Part shown: piece after piece, positions 48,024-57,059 of the stretch
How the letters are laid out: every line of letters begins with the position of its first letter
How positions within the stretch are numbered: position 1 is the first letter of the stretch
From: Limiplasma sp036645955
GTDB lineage: Bacteria; Bacillota; Clostridia; Christensenellales; Aristaeellaceae
Direction: 5' to 3'
DNA: 64,000 nt
Assembly: GCA_036645955.1 (NCBI GenBank)
Contig: JAVXND010000005.1
Location: 20,861-84,860, forward strand
Made by a program: the position numbers and the translations under genes
The notes under the pieces: model-generated
The model's input: only the letters and a program-made list of their open reading frames with translations
Told to the model about the DNA's origin: nothing
Databases searched by the model: none

Positions 48024-49796
48024 TTACTTGCGAACGGGAAGGCTTACCTTGCTTGCCAGCAAGCCCGGCGGGTTCCAGCTTACCCAATCCAGCTTGTTAT
48101 GCGGAATGGTGTGCTTATAGTATATTTCGCCGTCGCTTCCGTAAAAGCCCGTATCGGTTTGCCAGCCTGTAACCGCAATTTGAATGCCCGCTAAATTGGG
48201 GTAGTTTGTGCGGTGGTAAAAGCGGAACTCCCCATGTCTGGTTTTAGCGCCGGGGGCCAGGGGATGCTCATACACACCATACAGCGTTTCTCCCTTTTCG
48301 CTCATGCGCACAGGCTGAAATTTCCAATCGGTACCAGTAATTTCATAGCTTACGCTGGTAATGTTTAAATTGCTCTTGTTTTGAAGCACGATATACGGTG
48401 CGCCGTCTCTCACCTCCACCGTGTTCACCACCACTGCTTTGCTAAGCGCGCCGATATTGGCCATAACGGTACAGGTAAAGCCGCCGTCTGCCGTGGTGCC
48501 CTTGATTTGGCACCGACCCCAGCGCCGCCCGATAATGCGCACCCTGTCGTGGTCACCGCGAACGCCTGCAATGCTTTCATCACTGCTGACCCATGTCATG
48601 CGGCGATCCGTAGCATCCTTGGGTTCAACGTTTGCTTGAAACGTGCCGTGGTAGCCTGCGCCAACCCGAACGTTAGACTGCTTAAAGCTTACACCCGTCA
48701 CGGGCACAATCACTTGAACCGTGGTGGTGCCGCTTCGCTTTGAGCCATCTGCGGTGGTTGCGGTCACAACCGTTTTCCCGCCCTTGATGCCCGTCAGCAG
48801 TCCGTTTTCATCCACCGTGGCTATTTTGGGGTTTTTGACTTTGTAGGTTACCGCCTTGTTTGTGGTGTCCTCAGGGGTCACATTTACCCCAAGCTGTATG
48901 GTTTGTCCAAGGATAACGCCATAGGTTTTGCTTTGAAATGCCGCCGCCTTGGCAAGCTGAACGCCCTCTACCTTGATGCTGGCACTGACGCTTGTATCGT
49001 CCGCACAGGTTGCGGTAATGGTGGCAATGCCCGTCTTCAAGCACTTCACACGCCCGTTGCGATCCACCGTAACGGTGCTTTCATCGCTGGTAGACCAAGT
49101 GACCGCCTTTTTATCGGCATTTGCGGGCAGTACGGTTGCTTTTAAGGTGCCGATTTTGCCTGTGGGCAATTGCAATGCTTCAGGGGTGATGGTTACGCTG
49201 GTGGGTTGCTGTAATACTTTTATGCGCAGCTGCGCCTTGGCCGACCCATCCAGCGAGTGCACCGCAATATCCGCTTGCCCGCGCGCAACTGCTGTAATCA
49301 CGCCCTCAGCGCTCACTGTAGCCACCTTTTCCTGCCCAGAGTGATAGGTGGCTTGCTGTAGGGTGGCTTGTGCAGGCTCATATGTGCAGGTAATGGCCGT
49401 GGTTTCGCCTACGTGAAGGGTGGTTTGAGATACCTCCGCCTTGAGCTTGCGAACGGGGATGACCACGCTTACAGGCAAGGTGAGCTTTACGCTTTCATCT
49501 TTTTTGGAGGTGATGGTAATCTCGCATTCGCCCGCCGCAATGCCCTTGACTTTGCCGTGCGTATCTACCTTTGCAATGGCTTCATTGCTGCTTTGGTACA
49601 CACAGCCCGCCTTGCGTGCGGCATAGGGCTCTATGCTTAGCTTGAGCGAGCCCACTTTGCCAACGGCAATCAGCATATGCTCTGGTTCCGCCTGCAGGGT
49701 GACCAAATCTTGCGCAAAAGCAGCCGTGGACAGGGTCATCAGCGCAGCCAAAATGAGCGCAAAGGTCACAAAAAACCTTTTCAAATTGTTTTTCAT
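48024..49796 (-). CDS. Secreted protein with five bacterial Ig-like (BIG_2) repeats
   Basis: This 590-residue exported protein has a signal peptide (ending STAAFAQ) and five Ig-like repeats of about 80-85 residues. Each ends with the pattern VDxxGxVKGxxxGxxxITxT (for example KVDTHGKVKGIAAGECEITI, TVDRNGRVKCLKTG and TVDENGLLTGIKGG). A C-terminal domain of about 130 residues (from VNTVEVRDGAPYIVL, aromatic-rich near the end) is not recognised. No LPxTG anchor is present. It follows three glycosyltransferase genes by 22 nt, so it may act at the cell surface with the polysaccharide. Confidence 0.88.
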   Translation of the reverse strand: MKNNLKRFFVTFALILAALMTLSTAAFAQDLVTLQAEPEHMLIAVGKVGSLKLSIEPYAARKAGCVYQSSNEAIAKVDTHGKVKGIAAGECEITITSKKDESVKLTLPVSVVIPVRKLKAEVSQTTLHVGETTAITCTYEPAQATLQQATYHSGQEKVATVSAEGVITAVARGQADIAVHSLDGSAKAQLRIKVLQQPTSVTITPEALQLPTGKIGTLKATVLPANADKKAVTWSTSDESTVTVDRNGRVKCLKTGIATITATCADDTSVSASIKVEGVQLAKAAAFQSKTYGVILGQTIQLGVNVTPEDTTNKAVTYKVKNPKIATVDENGLLTGIKGGKTVVTATTADGSKRSGTTTVQVIVPVTGVSFKQSNVRVGAGYHGTFQANVEPKDATDRRMTWVSSDESIAGVRGDHDRVRIIGRRWGRCQIKGTTADGGFTCTVMANIGALSKAVVVNTVEVRDGAPYIVLQNKSNLNITSVSYEITGTDWKFQPVRMSEKGETLYGVYEHPLAPGAKTRHGEFRFYHRTNYPNLAGIQIAVTGWQTDTGFYGSDGEIYYKHTIPHNKLDWVSWNPPGLLASKVSLPVRK

Positions 49797-49818
49797 GAGT
49801 CGAATCCTCCTTTAAATT

Positions 49819-51174
49819 TCAAACAACGTCCTTCATCCATGCGGCTAGCTCCTCGGTTATGCGGGAATAGTCATATTTGGATTGTTCTGTTATATTTTTC
49901 GACACAAGTAAGCCCTGTCCCTGCTTCCACCTTGCCATCAGCTCACGTAAATATTGATACAGCGCTTGCTGCTCTGCTTCACCGCCCGCTTGCTCACAGC
50001 AAATCCCCAAGCCTGTGGCTTCCAGTACCTGTTTGAGCTCACTGCCTGCCAAATCACCCGCCATACAGCAAACAATGGGTTTCTCCATCATCATGTACTC
50101 AAAGAGCTTCCCTGTTAAAATGCCCGTCTGCCCTGCCACATTCAAAGAAGCCATGAGCAAAATATCCGCGCTTTTTTGAAGTGCAAGCGACTGTTCACGC
50201 GATACGCGGCCAAAGTCCATAACGCGTGCCTCAAGCCCAAAGGCCGACGCATACGCCGTAAAAACCTCCCCCTCGTCGCCTGCATACAGCAGGGAAAGCT
50301 CCTCTGCCTTGCACATGCCTTGCTCTATCAGTGTGCGCAAGGCGCTAAAGAAGGGCTTGATATCGCGGTTTTCCACATTTCTGCGCCCCATGCGAAATTG
50401 TCCGCAATACACAATGCGCAGAAGGGGCGGTTTGTCCGCAGGCAGCACAAGCACATCGCGGAGGTCCTCCCTGTCAAAGCCATTGGAAAGCACATGCCCT
50501 ACGTCCTCTAAATGCATCATGTTCAAAACACCGTCGGACACCGCGCAAAGCAAGTCCGCATCCTTGCGCAGCATTTTCACAAAGCGCGTGCGAACCCCTT
50601 CCTGCCACCCAAAGGACATGTTAACCTCGTCGCGAAAATCCGCAATCCAGCGCTTCGCAAGCCCGCTTTTCTTTGCCGCTCTGGCCGCCCTGTGCACGCT
50701 GATGGGCGCATAGGAGGAAAAAACCACATCATAGGTTCCGCTCAGCTTGCGAAGCTCCCTTTTTACACGGCGGCCAAAGCTCTTGTCTGAAAGTACGCAG
50801 GCAAAAAGATACAGTCCGTTTGCCAAGCGATGAACAAACCCTTTGGAGGCAGGCGGCTCCGCCTGCTTTGCCGCGCCCTCCGCCATAGCGGCGGGTTGCT
50901 TGGCTTTGGCTTCCTTTGCAAGCGCGGCTTTGCGGTTTTTCCGCGCCTGATAGGTCCTGAGCGGGTTCCATTCGCTCACCGCATGCACATCGCTTAGCTC
51001 CGCCAAATCCCGCTTGAGGGTTGGGTCTTGTGCGCCATTCATGCCCACGCCGCATATCACCGTTACCTCATAGCCCATTTTGGTCAGATATTTTGCAAAT
51101 TTGGTGGGTCGTACCGCGCCAATGGTATTTTGCGGCGCGAAATAATAGCTGATGAGCAACACTCTTTTTTTCAA
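49819..51174 (-). CDS. Glycosyltransferase, GT4-like
   Basis: This 451-residue cytoplasmic enzyme has a GT-B fold: N terminus KKRVLLISYYFAPQNTIGAVRPTKFAKYL (in part) and a C-terminal nucleotide-sugar domain with GKLFEYMMMEKPIVC. An alanine/lysine-rich insert lies near residues 80-115. A TTG at 51174 is 9 nt after AAAGG and gives the natural N terminus. A TTG at 51183 would add three residues. Donor and acceptor are unknown. Confidence 0.82.
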   Translation of the reverse strand: MKKRVLLISYYFAPQNTIGAVRPTKFAKYLTKMGYEVTVICGVGMNGAQDPTLKRDLAELSDVHAVSEWNPLRTYQARKNRKAALAKEAKAKQPAAMAEGAAKQAEPPASKGFVHRLANGLYLFACVLSDKSFGRRVKRELRKLSGTYDVVFSSYAPISVHRAARAAKKSGLAKRWIADFRDEVNMSFGWQEGVRTRFVKMLRKDADLLCAVSDGVLNMMHLEDVGHVLSNGFDREDLRDVLVLPADKPPLLRIVYCGQFRMGRRNVENRDIKPFFSALRTLIEQGMCKAEELSLLYAGDEGEVFTAYASAFGLEARVMDFGRVSREQSLALQKSADILLMASLNVAGQTGILTGKLFEYMMMEKPIVCCMAGDLAGSELKQVLEATGLGICCEQAGGEAEQQALYQYLRELMARWKQGQGLLVSKNITEQSKYDYSRITEELAAWMKDVV

Positions 51175-51227
51175 GGGGCACAACCTTTCTGTTCAATGTT
51201 CAAACAGCCTTGTAAAAACAAGCACCG

Positions 51228-52469
51228 TTACTTTTCAGCCACCTCGGGAAAAAGCTTGGGCAATAGCGTTTGACTGCAATAGTGTTCATTCCAGCGTGTA
51301 CGAGCCGCTTCACGCATGCCTGTGAGCTCCGCACGAGAAAGCCCCGCCAGTTTTTCCAGCGCCTCCCGCACCCCATCAGCGCCTGCTTTGGGCGCATACA
51401 AAAAGCCGACCTCCTCCGTCACCAGCTCGGGAATGCCCCCTACCGACGGCGCAATCACGGGTATGCCATGCCTCATGGCCTCCATAATGGAAATGGGCAC
51501 GCCCTCCTTGCGGCTTGTATTGATGAACACATCAAAATTATGCTTGTCGTAAAATTTTTGCACCTTGGAGCCGCTCATGGCACCCATCAAGTCATAAAGG
51601 ATGTTTTCCTTGCCGTCCAGCTTTTCCACCGCCAGCGCGCGCAGAGCGGCTTCCCCTTCCCCCCCGCCGATATGCGTCCAGCACAGGGGCACCCCCGTCC
51701 AGCCCGCAAGCGCCTCTACCAGCAGGTGAACCTGCTTAATTTCAATCAGCTGTGCACAGCTCACCACACGCAGCATACCCTGCGTAAACAAAGGCGGCTC
51801 CTTTACCTTATTCACAGGCATGCCTGCGGAGCCCATCGCCAGCACATGCAGCTTGTCATCCGCCACACGCCCCTGCATATATTGCAAAAACTGTGCCTTT
51901 GCACATTCGCTTATGAGGTATATTCCGTTGGCTTGCTCCGCAATCACTTGTTTCATTAAATAAGGGTTCATGGGGTTGCGCTCTGTATCCACATCAAAAG
52001 CATGCCCGCGCACCACAAAGCGCAGTTTGGGATGCTTGCGCTTGGATAATGCGGCGGCATAGCCGTCAAAGCTCATCCAGCAGGCGTATAGCGTGGTTTG
52101 CGCCATGCGGCAGTCCCGCAGGAGCCATTCCGTCCAATAGTGCATTTTCAGCCCTCGCTGTGTAAACATCATGAGCTTTAGCACGTTCACCATATGAAGC
52201 GCCCCATCGCGCCGCAAGCGTCCTATTTCACGCCATAAATCAGCCGTGAACAACGCCTTGAGCCATGCACGAACATCCGCAAAGCCAGGCGTGCTCGTGC
52301 TCATTGTGCTGTGCTCATGAAGCGTCAGGGTTTTAATGCCATAAAAGCTGACAATCTGCACCTTCTCAAAATGGCTCAACAGCCAGCCCTGCTCCTGCAT
52401 CATAAAGGGATCTGTCTTACCATCCGCGCCAATGGCGCACGAGCTAAGATAAATCAACGTTCTTTGCAT
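51228..52469 (-). CDS. Glycosyltransferase family 4
   Basis: This 413-residue enzyme has a C-terminal GT4 domain with the EX7E motif in SRKEGVPISIMEAMRHG followed by PVIAPSVGGIPELV. The N-terminal domain is divergent (IYLSSCAIGADGKTD). It overlaps the upstream glycosyltransferase gene by 16 nt and acts in the same polysaccharide operon. The sugar is not predictable. Confidence 0.87.
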   Translation of the reverse strand: MQRTLIYLSSCAIGADGKTDPFMMQEQGWLLSHFEKVQIVSFYGIKTLTLHEHSTMSTSTPGFADVRAWLKALFTADLWREIGRLRRDGALHMVNVLKLMMFTQRGLKMHYWTEWLLRDCRMAQTTLYACWMSFDGYAAALSKRKHPKLRFVVRGHAFDVDTERNPMNPYLMKQVIAEQANGIYLISECAKAQFLQYMQGRVADDKLHVLAMGSAGMPVNKVKEPPLFTQGMLRVVSCAQLIEIKQVHLLVEALAGWTGVPLCWTHIGGGEGEAALRALAVEKLDGKENILYDLMGAMSGSKVQKFYDKHNFDVFINTSRKEGVPISIMEAMRHGIPVIAPSVGGIPELVTEEVGFLYAPKAGADGVREALEKLAGLSRAELTGMREAARTRWNEHYCSQTLLPKLFPEVAEK

Positions 52470-53614
52470 GGGTGTTCCCCCTTTTCAAAACCGGCTTTAA
52501 GCTGCTCGCGGTAGAGCGCCGCCATTTGCTCCAGCACCACCTCAAGGGTATAACGGCGAATTTCATTGCGATTGCGCACACCCATTTCTTCACGCAGTGC
52601 CGGGTTGCCAAGCAAACCCGTAAGTGCCTCCGCAAAGCCATTCACATCATGGGGTTTGCAAAGCGCTCCGCCCTCCCCTTGGGAAATCAAATCCGCATTG
52701 CCGCGCACATCGCTGACCACGCAGGGCAAGCCTGCCGCCATCGCCTCCATTTGCGATACAGGCAAGCCCTCCTGCAAGGAAGGAAAGAAAAACACGTCCG
52801 ATGCCGCCAGCAGTGCAGGCACATCCTTGCGAAAGCCCAAAAAATGTACGCGCTTTTCCATTTCCAGCTCCCGCGCTAAATTTTGAAGCGCTTCCTCCTG
52901 CTCCCCAACACCGCAGAACAACAGCTCTACCCCGCTTAATAGCGCCAGCGTGCGAAGCACCGTTTCGTGATTTTTGCGCGGAATGTGCTCACCCACGTTA
53001 ATCACCACAAGCGCGTTCGCTGAAATGCCCAAGTCCGCACGCACCTGTGCACGATCCACTATTTTTTCAAAGCGGGCTAGCTCCACACCCACACCGCTCA
53101 CCTGCGCTATTTTTTTGGCGTGAAAGCGCTGTGCGCGGGCGTAATCTTCACCATTGATGGTAATGAGCAGGTCGGTAAAGCGGGATAAAAAGCGCTCCAC
53201 AGGGTAATAGAGCAACCAGTTTTTCAGCGGCGCACCTGTAAAAAAGTGGAAGCCATGCGCCGTATAAACCACTTTTGTACCGCGCTTGCGCGCACCGCGT
53301 GCGCAAAGCCGCCCAAGCATCCCGCCCACGGGCGTGTTGCAGTGAATCAGCGCGTAGCTCTGCGTATCCATCAATTGCTTTAGGCGCTTGTAAACCTCGC
53401 GGTTGTGCAGGCTAAGCGGCGAGCGTGCAAAGGGCAGATCAAAAAAGCGATCGCAATAGGGAACGGTCACCTCTGCCTCCCCCGTATCGTTTGCACAGCA
53501 AAGATGTACCTCGTAGCCCTGCTCCTGAAACCAACGCATGTAGGGCAGATGAAATACAAGCACATGTCCGCGAAGCACCGTCGCCACAAAAAGCACTTTC
53601 TTTTTCACGCCCAT
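52454..53614 (-). CDS. Glycosyltransferase family 4, EpsD-like
   Basis: This 386-residue enzyme resembles Bacillus EpsD-type transferases: KKVLFVATVLRGHVLVFHLPYM at the start, VYTAHGFHFFTGAP, NVGEHIPRKNHE and the EX7E segment FFPSLQEGLPVSQMEAMAAG. It overlaps the epimerase gene by 10 nt. It probably adds a sugar to the lipid-linked repeat unit started by the transferase at 54456-55085. Confidence 0.88.
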   Translation of the reverse strand: MGVKKKVLFVATVLRGHVLVFHLPYMRWFQEQGYEVHLCCANDTGEAEVTVPYCDRFFDLPFARSPLSLHNREVYKRLKQLMDTQSYALIHCNTPVGGMLGRLCARGARKRGTKVVYTAHGFHFFTGAPLKNWLLYYPVERFLSRFTDLLITINGEDYARAQRFHAKKIAQVSGVGVELARFEKIVDRAQVRADLGISANALVVINVGEHIPRKNHETVLRTLALLSGVELLFCGVGEQEEALQNLARELEMEKRVHFLGFRKDVPALLAASDVFFFPSLQEGLPVSQMEAMAAGLPCVVSDVRGNADLISQGEGGALCKPHDVNGFAEALTGLLGNPALREEMGVRNRNEIRRYTLEVVLEQMAALYREQLKAGFEKGEHPCKER

Positions 53615-54456
53615 GCCTCCGTTTCCTGAATGGTTTGTTCAAAGCTCGGCTGAGGCTCGTCTTCAAAAGCACTGCTCATGCTTTGATCGTAGGTGAGCGT
53701 TCCAAACAGCTTTGCAAGGGTGGGTACACGCTCGCAAAGCGCAGAAATCAACCGCCCAAGCCCCTTAAACTGCCAAAGCCTTTTGCCATGCGCCCGCGAA
53801 ATTTGCTTCGCCAGTTCATTGGTACTTACATATTCTTTGTTTTGCGGAAAGAAAAGCCCGCCCCTGCCGCTTTGCAGCAGCCGATGCATAAAAGCGCACA
53901 AACAGCCGATGTAGAGCATGCTCCGTTCGTTCTCCACACAAGGCCATAGCGGCAGCTTGCCAATCAGCTTGGATAAGCGCGGATAATTGCCCTTACAGCC
54001 GCGCCCGTAAATCATCGGGGGGCGAAGCACCGCCACGCAAAAGCTTTCATCCGCCAGCGCCGTTAGCGCCTGCTCAGCCTCCCATTTGCTGATGCCATAG
54101 CAGGTGTTTGGCTTAGGCATGGTTTGCGCCGTAATTCTGCCGCTGCACAGCCCATAAACGCTCATGCTGCTGAAAAACACAAATTGCCGCACGCCCTGCT
54201 CCTTGGCAGCACGCGCGGCTTGCAAAGCCAAATCGCGGTTGACTGCGCTATATAGCGCACGGTTATCGGCATTTTCACGCATATGGGCAATACCCGCCAC
54301 ATGTATCACCGCATCAAAGCCGCGAAAGCTTTCGGCGCTCCATGCTCCGCGCAAATCCATTTCCGCCACTTCGTAGGCACCTAAAAAAGCGCTTAAATAT
54401 TCGTTAAGCCGCGTACCGATGTAGCTATCTGCTCCCGTAATCAGCACCCGTAGCAT
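53605..54456 (-). CDS. NAD-dependent epimerase/dehydratase (extended SDR)
   Basis: This 283-residue enzyme has a Rossmann start LRVLITGADSYIGTRL, the VIHVAGIAH segment, an SSMSVYG serine motif and the catalytic YGISK. It likely makes or modifies the nucleotide sugar or lipid-linked sugar used in the polysaccharide. The ATG at 54456 follows AAAGGAGG and overlaps the transferase stop by one base. A longer reading lies within that transferase gene and is rejected. Confidence 0.87.
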   Translation of the reverse strand: MLRVLITGADSYIGTRLNEYLSAFLGAYEVAEMDLRGAWSAESFRGFDAVIHVAGIAHMRENADNRALYSAVNRDLALQAARAAKEQGVRQFVFFSSMSVYGLCSGRITAQTMPKPNTCYGISKWEAEQALTALADESFCVAVLRPPMIYGRGCKGNYPRLSKLIGKLPLWPCVENERSMLYIGCLCAFMHRLLQSGRGGLFFPQNKEYVSTNELAKQISRAHGKRLWQFKGLGRLISALCERVPTLAKLFGTLTYDQSMSSAFEDEPQPSFEQTIQETEAWA

Positions 54457-55085
54457 TATGGCTCCTCCTTTGGATGGGCAGAAAGGTTCTTGCTCTCGCG
54501 CCCTTCCACAATCCCTTGGCGGTTCACCACCTTGACCAATGTCAGCAGTACGCATTTCAAGTCAAACCACCAGCTGATGTGCTGTGCATATTCAGCGTCA
54601 CGGCGTGCTTTTTTTTCCAAATCTTGACTTAAATAATCGCGGCCGTTCACCTGTGCCCAGCCGCTTAGCCCGGGGCGTGCATCGCTTGCGCCATATTTTT
54701 CACGGAGCGCCTGCAATTCAACTTGATTCCAAAGCGCGGGGCGCGGCCCTATGATGGACATTTCCCCCTTGAGGATGTTCATGAGCTGAGGCAGCTCGTC
54801 GATACTGGTCACGCGAAGCACCTTTCCCACGCGGGTAATGTATTGCCGCGCACTGCGCAAATCGTTTGTGGGCACATCATGAGGCGCATCTGCGCACATG
54901 GTGCGAAATTTATAAATGAAGAAATAGCTTTTGCCGCGCCCAATTCGCTTTTGCTTAAAAAACACGGGACCCCTGCTATCCAGCTTAATCGCAATGGCCA
55001 CGATCAAAAACAAGGGGCTTGCCACCACCAGGCTGATCGCGGAAACCACCACATCTAAAATCCGCTTGATATAGCGTTCATACAC
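54456..55085 (-). CDS. Undecaprenyl-phosphate sugar phosphotransferase (priming enzyme)
   Basis: This 209-residue monotopic membrane enzyme transfers a sugar-1-phosphate to undecaprenyl phosphate, the first step of repeat-unit assembly. It has one N-terminal membrane segment (LDVVVSAISLVVASPLFLIVAI), then GPVFFKQKRIGRGKSYFFIYKFRTM (in part), TSIDELPQLMNILKGEMSIIGPRP and PGLSGWAQVNGRD. It is the short PssY/EpsL type without the long N-terminal domain. No flippase or polymerase gene is in the window. Confidence 0.92.
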   Translation of the reverse strand: MYERYIKRILDVVVSAISLVVASPLFLIVAIAIKLDSRGPVFFKQKRIGRGKSYFFIYKFRTMCADAPHDVPTNDLRSARQYITRVGKVLRVTSIDELPQLMNILKGEMSIIGPRPALWNQVELQALREKYGASDARPGLSGWAQVNGRDYLSQDLEKKARRDAEYAQHISWWFDLKCVLLTLVKVVNRQGIVEGRESKNLSAHPKEEP

Positions 55086-55136
55086 AGCTGTTCACTCCGT
55101 CCGTTTGTCATTGGCATCTGTATCTGGTATCGTTTT

Positions 55137-56669
55137 TTATGGGTTGATCTGCTTTTCCCGCTCGGCCTGCGCTTCCATCAGGCGGTTCACTGCATTTAAA
55201 TAGGCCAAGCCGCTGGCTTCCAAAATATCGGTGGATACGCCCTTGCCCAGCATGACCCACTGCTCATGCTTCACGCGCACAGTCACTTCTCCCAAAGCGT
55301 CCTCGCCCTCGGTTACAGCGCGTAAATGGTAGCTTTCCAAATTGCACCCAAGCCCCGTAATTTGATCCACCGCATGAAAAAACGCTTCCACAGGCCCGTT
55401 TCCGCAATCCGCACGGGTGATGATTTCCTCGCTCCTTTGCAGGCTTACGGTGGCGGTGCTGGTCATGCGGTTGCCGCTGAACACCTGAAAGGAATAGAGG
55501 CTGTACTTGCCTGTAGCGCTATGCATCTGCTCGCGGCAAATGGCCACCACATCGCGGTCGGTTACCTCTTTCTTGCGATCCGCCAGCTCCTTAAACTTTT
55601 CAAAGGCGCGGTTAAGCTCATGCTCGGTTAGCTCAAACCCAAGCTCCATGGCATGCTCGCGCAGTGCATGCCGCCCGCTTAATTTCCCAAGCACCATGCC
55701 GCCCATGGGAATCCCAAGCTCCTGAGGCTTCATGACCTCATAGGTGCTGGGGTTGTTGAGCACCCCATGCTGGTGAATGCCGCTTTGGTGTACAAAAGCA
55801 TTTGCGCCCACCACCGCCTTGTTCGGCGGCACTTCAATGCCCGAAAGGCCAGCGGTTAAACGGCTCATGCGGTACAGTTCGCGGAGGTTGATCGCATCCT
55901 TCAACTGGTACACATCCCGCCGCGTGCGCAAGCCCATGACAATTTCATCCAGGGACGCATTGCCCGCACGCTCCCCCAAGCCGTTGATGGTGCATTCCAC
56001 CTGCCTTGCGCCTTGGCGCACCGCCTCTAAGGTGGTGGCGGCGGCCAGCCCCAAATCGTTGTGGCAATGCGCCGAAAGGACAACGTCCCTTTGACCGATC
56101 ACATTTTTTTGAATGCTTGCAATCAGCTCGCCATATTCCCGCACGGTGGCATAGCCTACCGTATCGGGCAAATTAAGCGTGGTTGCGCCCGCCTCTATCA
56201 CAGCGGCGCAAACCTCCGCCAAAAAATCCGGCTCTGTACGCGTAGCGTCCTCACAGCTAAACTCAACGTCCTCACAAAAGGTTTTGGCCAGCGCCACACC
56301 CATTTGAGCCGCCTCCAGCACCTGCTGGCGCGTCATGTGGAGCTTTGAGGCGCGGTGCAAAGGGCTTGTGGCAATAAACACATGGATGCGCGGCTTTTTT
56401 GCGTCACGAAGCGCATCGGCCGCGGCGCGAATATCCGCTTCTACGCAACGCGCCAAGGAGCACACGCCTGTAGCTACCGCAAGGCTTACGGCACGCACCG
56501 CCTCAAAATCTCCCGCGCTCGCTCCCGCAAAGCCCGCCTCGATCATATCCACGCCTAGCGCCTCCAAGCCGCGTGCAAGTTCCACCTTCTCATTTAAGTG
56601 AAAGCTCACACCTGGGGTTTGCTCGCCATCGCGCAGGGTGGTATCTAAAAACAAGACCGTATCCCGCAT
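55137..56669 (-). CDS. leuA: 2-isopropylmalate synthase
   Basis: LeuA condenses 2-ketoisovalerate and acetyl-CoA, the first step of leucine synthesis. The 510-residue protein has the barrel start VLFLDTTLRDGEQTPGVSF, the metal site SAHCHNDLGLAAATTLEA, the GLGERAGN motif, HQSGIHQHGVL and a C-terminal regulatory domain (about 390-500) that binds leucine in this family. GGAGG precedes the ATG. No leader or other leu gene is next to it. Confidence 0.95.
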   Translation of the reverse strand: MRDTVLFLDTTLRDGEQTPGVSFHLNEKVELARGLEALGVDMIEAGFAGASAGDFEAVRAVSLAVATGVCSLARCVEADIRAAADALRDAKKPRIHVFIATSPLHRASKLHMTRQQVLEAAQMGVALAKTFCEDVEFSCEDATRTEPDFLAEVCAAVIEAGATTLNLPDTVGYATVREYGELIASIQKNVIGQRDVVLSAHCHNDLGLAAATTLEAVRQGARQVECTINGLGERAGNASLDEIVMGLRTRRDVYQLKDAINLRELYRMSRLTAGLSGIEVPPNKAVVGANAFVHQSGIHQHGVLNNPSTYEVMKPQELGIPMGGMVLGKLSGRHALREHAMELGFELTEHELNRAFEKFKELADRKKEVTDRDVVAICREQMHSATGKYSLYSFQVFSGNRMTSTATVSLQRSEEIITRADCGNGPVEAFFHAVDQITGLGCNLESYHLRAVTEGEDALGEVTVRVKHEQWVMLGKGVSTDILEASGLAYLNAVNRLMEAQAEREKQINP

Positions 56670-56690
56670 GCCGTTCCTCCGTATCTTCCA

Positions 56691-57059
56691 TCAGTCCAAG
56701 CATATTTCAGGCAGCAGCTTTTGAAGTGTTTTTTCGCCGATGCCCTTTACGTTGAGCAAATCTGCTGGATATGAAAAGCTTCCGTTTTGCTCGCGTTCAA
56801 AAATGATGCTCCGCGCCGTTTTTGCGCCGATGCCAGGCAGCTCGCAAAGCTGGTCAAAATCGGCTTTGTTCACATCAACAGCGCCTGTAAGCTTTGGCAC
56901 AGGCATGGTTTGCCCTGCACGCAATGCGGCTTGCGCTTGCGCAAGCACAATGGGCACACGGTTGTGGTTTGCATGCAGATGCAATACAACCAGCGCACAC
57001 GCGCCCAAAAGCACCATGCTCAGCAGTGCCCAGAGCATCCCCCGCCGCGCTTTAGACAA
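56691..57059 (-). CDS. ComEA-like helix-hairpin-helix DNA-binding protein
   Basis: This 122-residue protein has an N-terminal membrane anchor (LWALLSMVLLGACALVVLHLHA) and a C-terminal double helix-hairpin-helix: VDVNKADFDQLCELPGIGAKTA and LLNVKGIGEKTLQKLLP (in parts). ComEA proteins bind DNA outside the membrane during uptake. The usual SLBB domain of long ComEA is missing. I chose a TTG at 57059, 9 nt after AGAAGG, which gives a basic start (SKARRG) before the anchor. An ATG at 57038 is the alternative. Confidence 0.8.
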   Translation of the reverse strand: MSKARRGMLWALLSMVLLGACALVVLHLHANHNRVPIVLAQAQAALRAGQTMPVPKLTGAVDVNKADFDQLCELPGIGAKTARSIIFEREQNGSFSYPADLLNVKGIGEKTLQKLLPEICLD

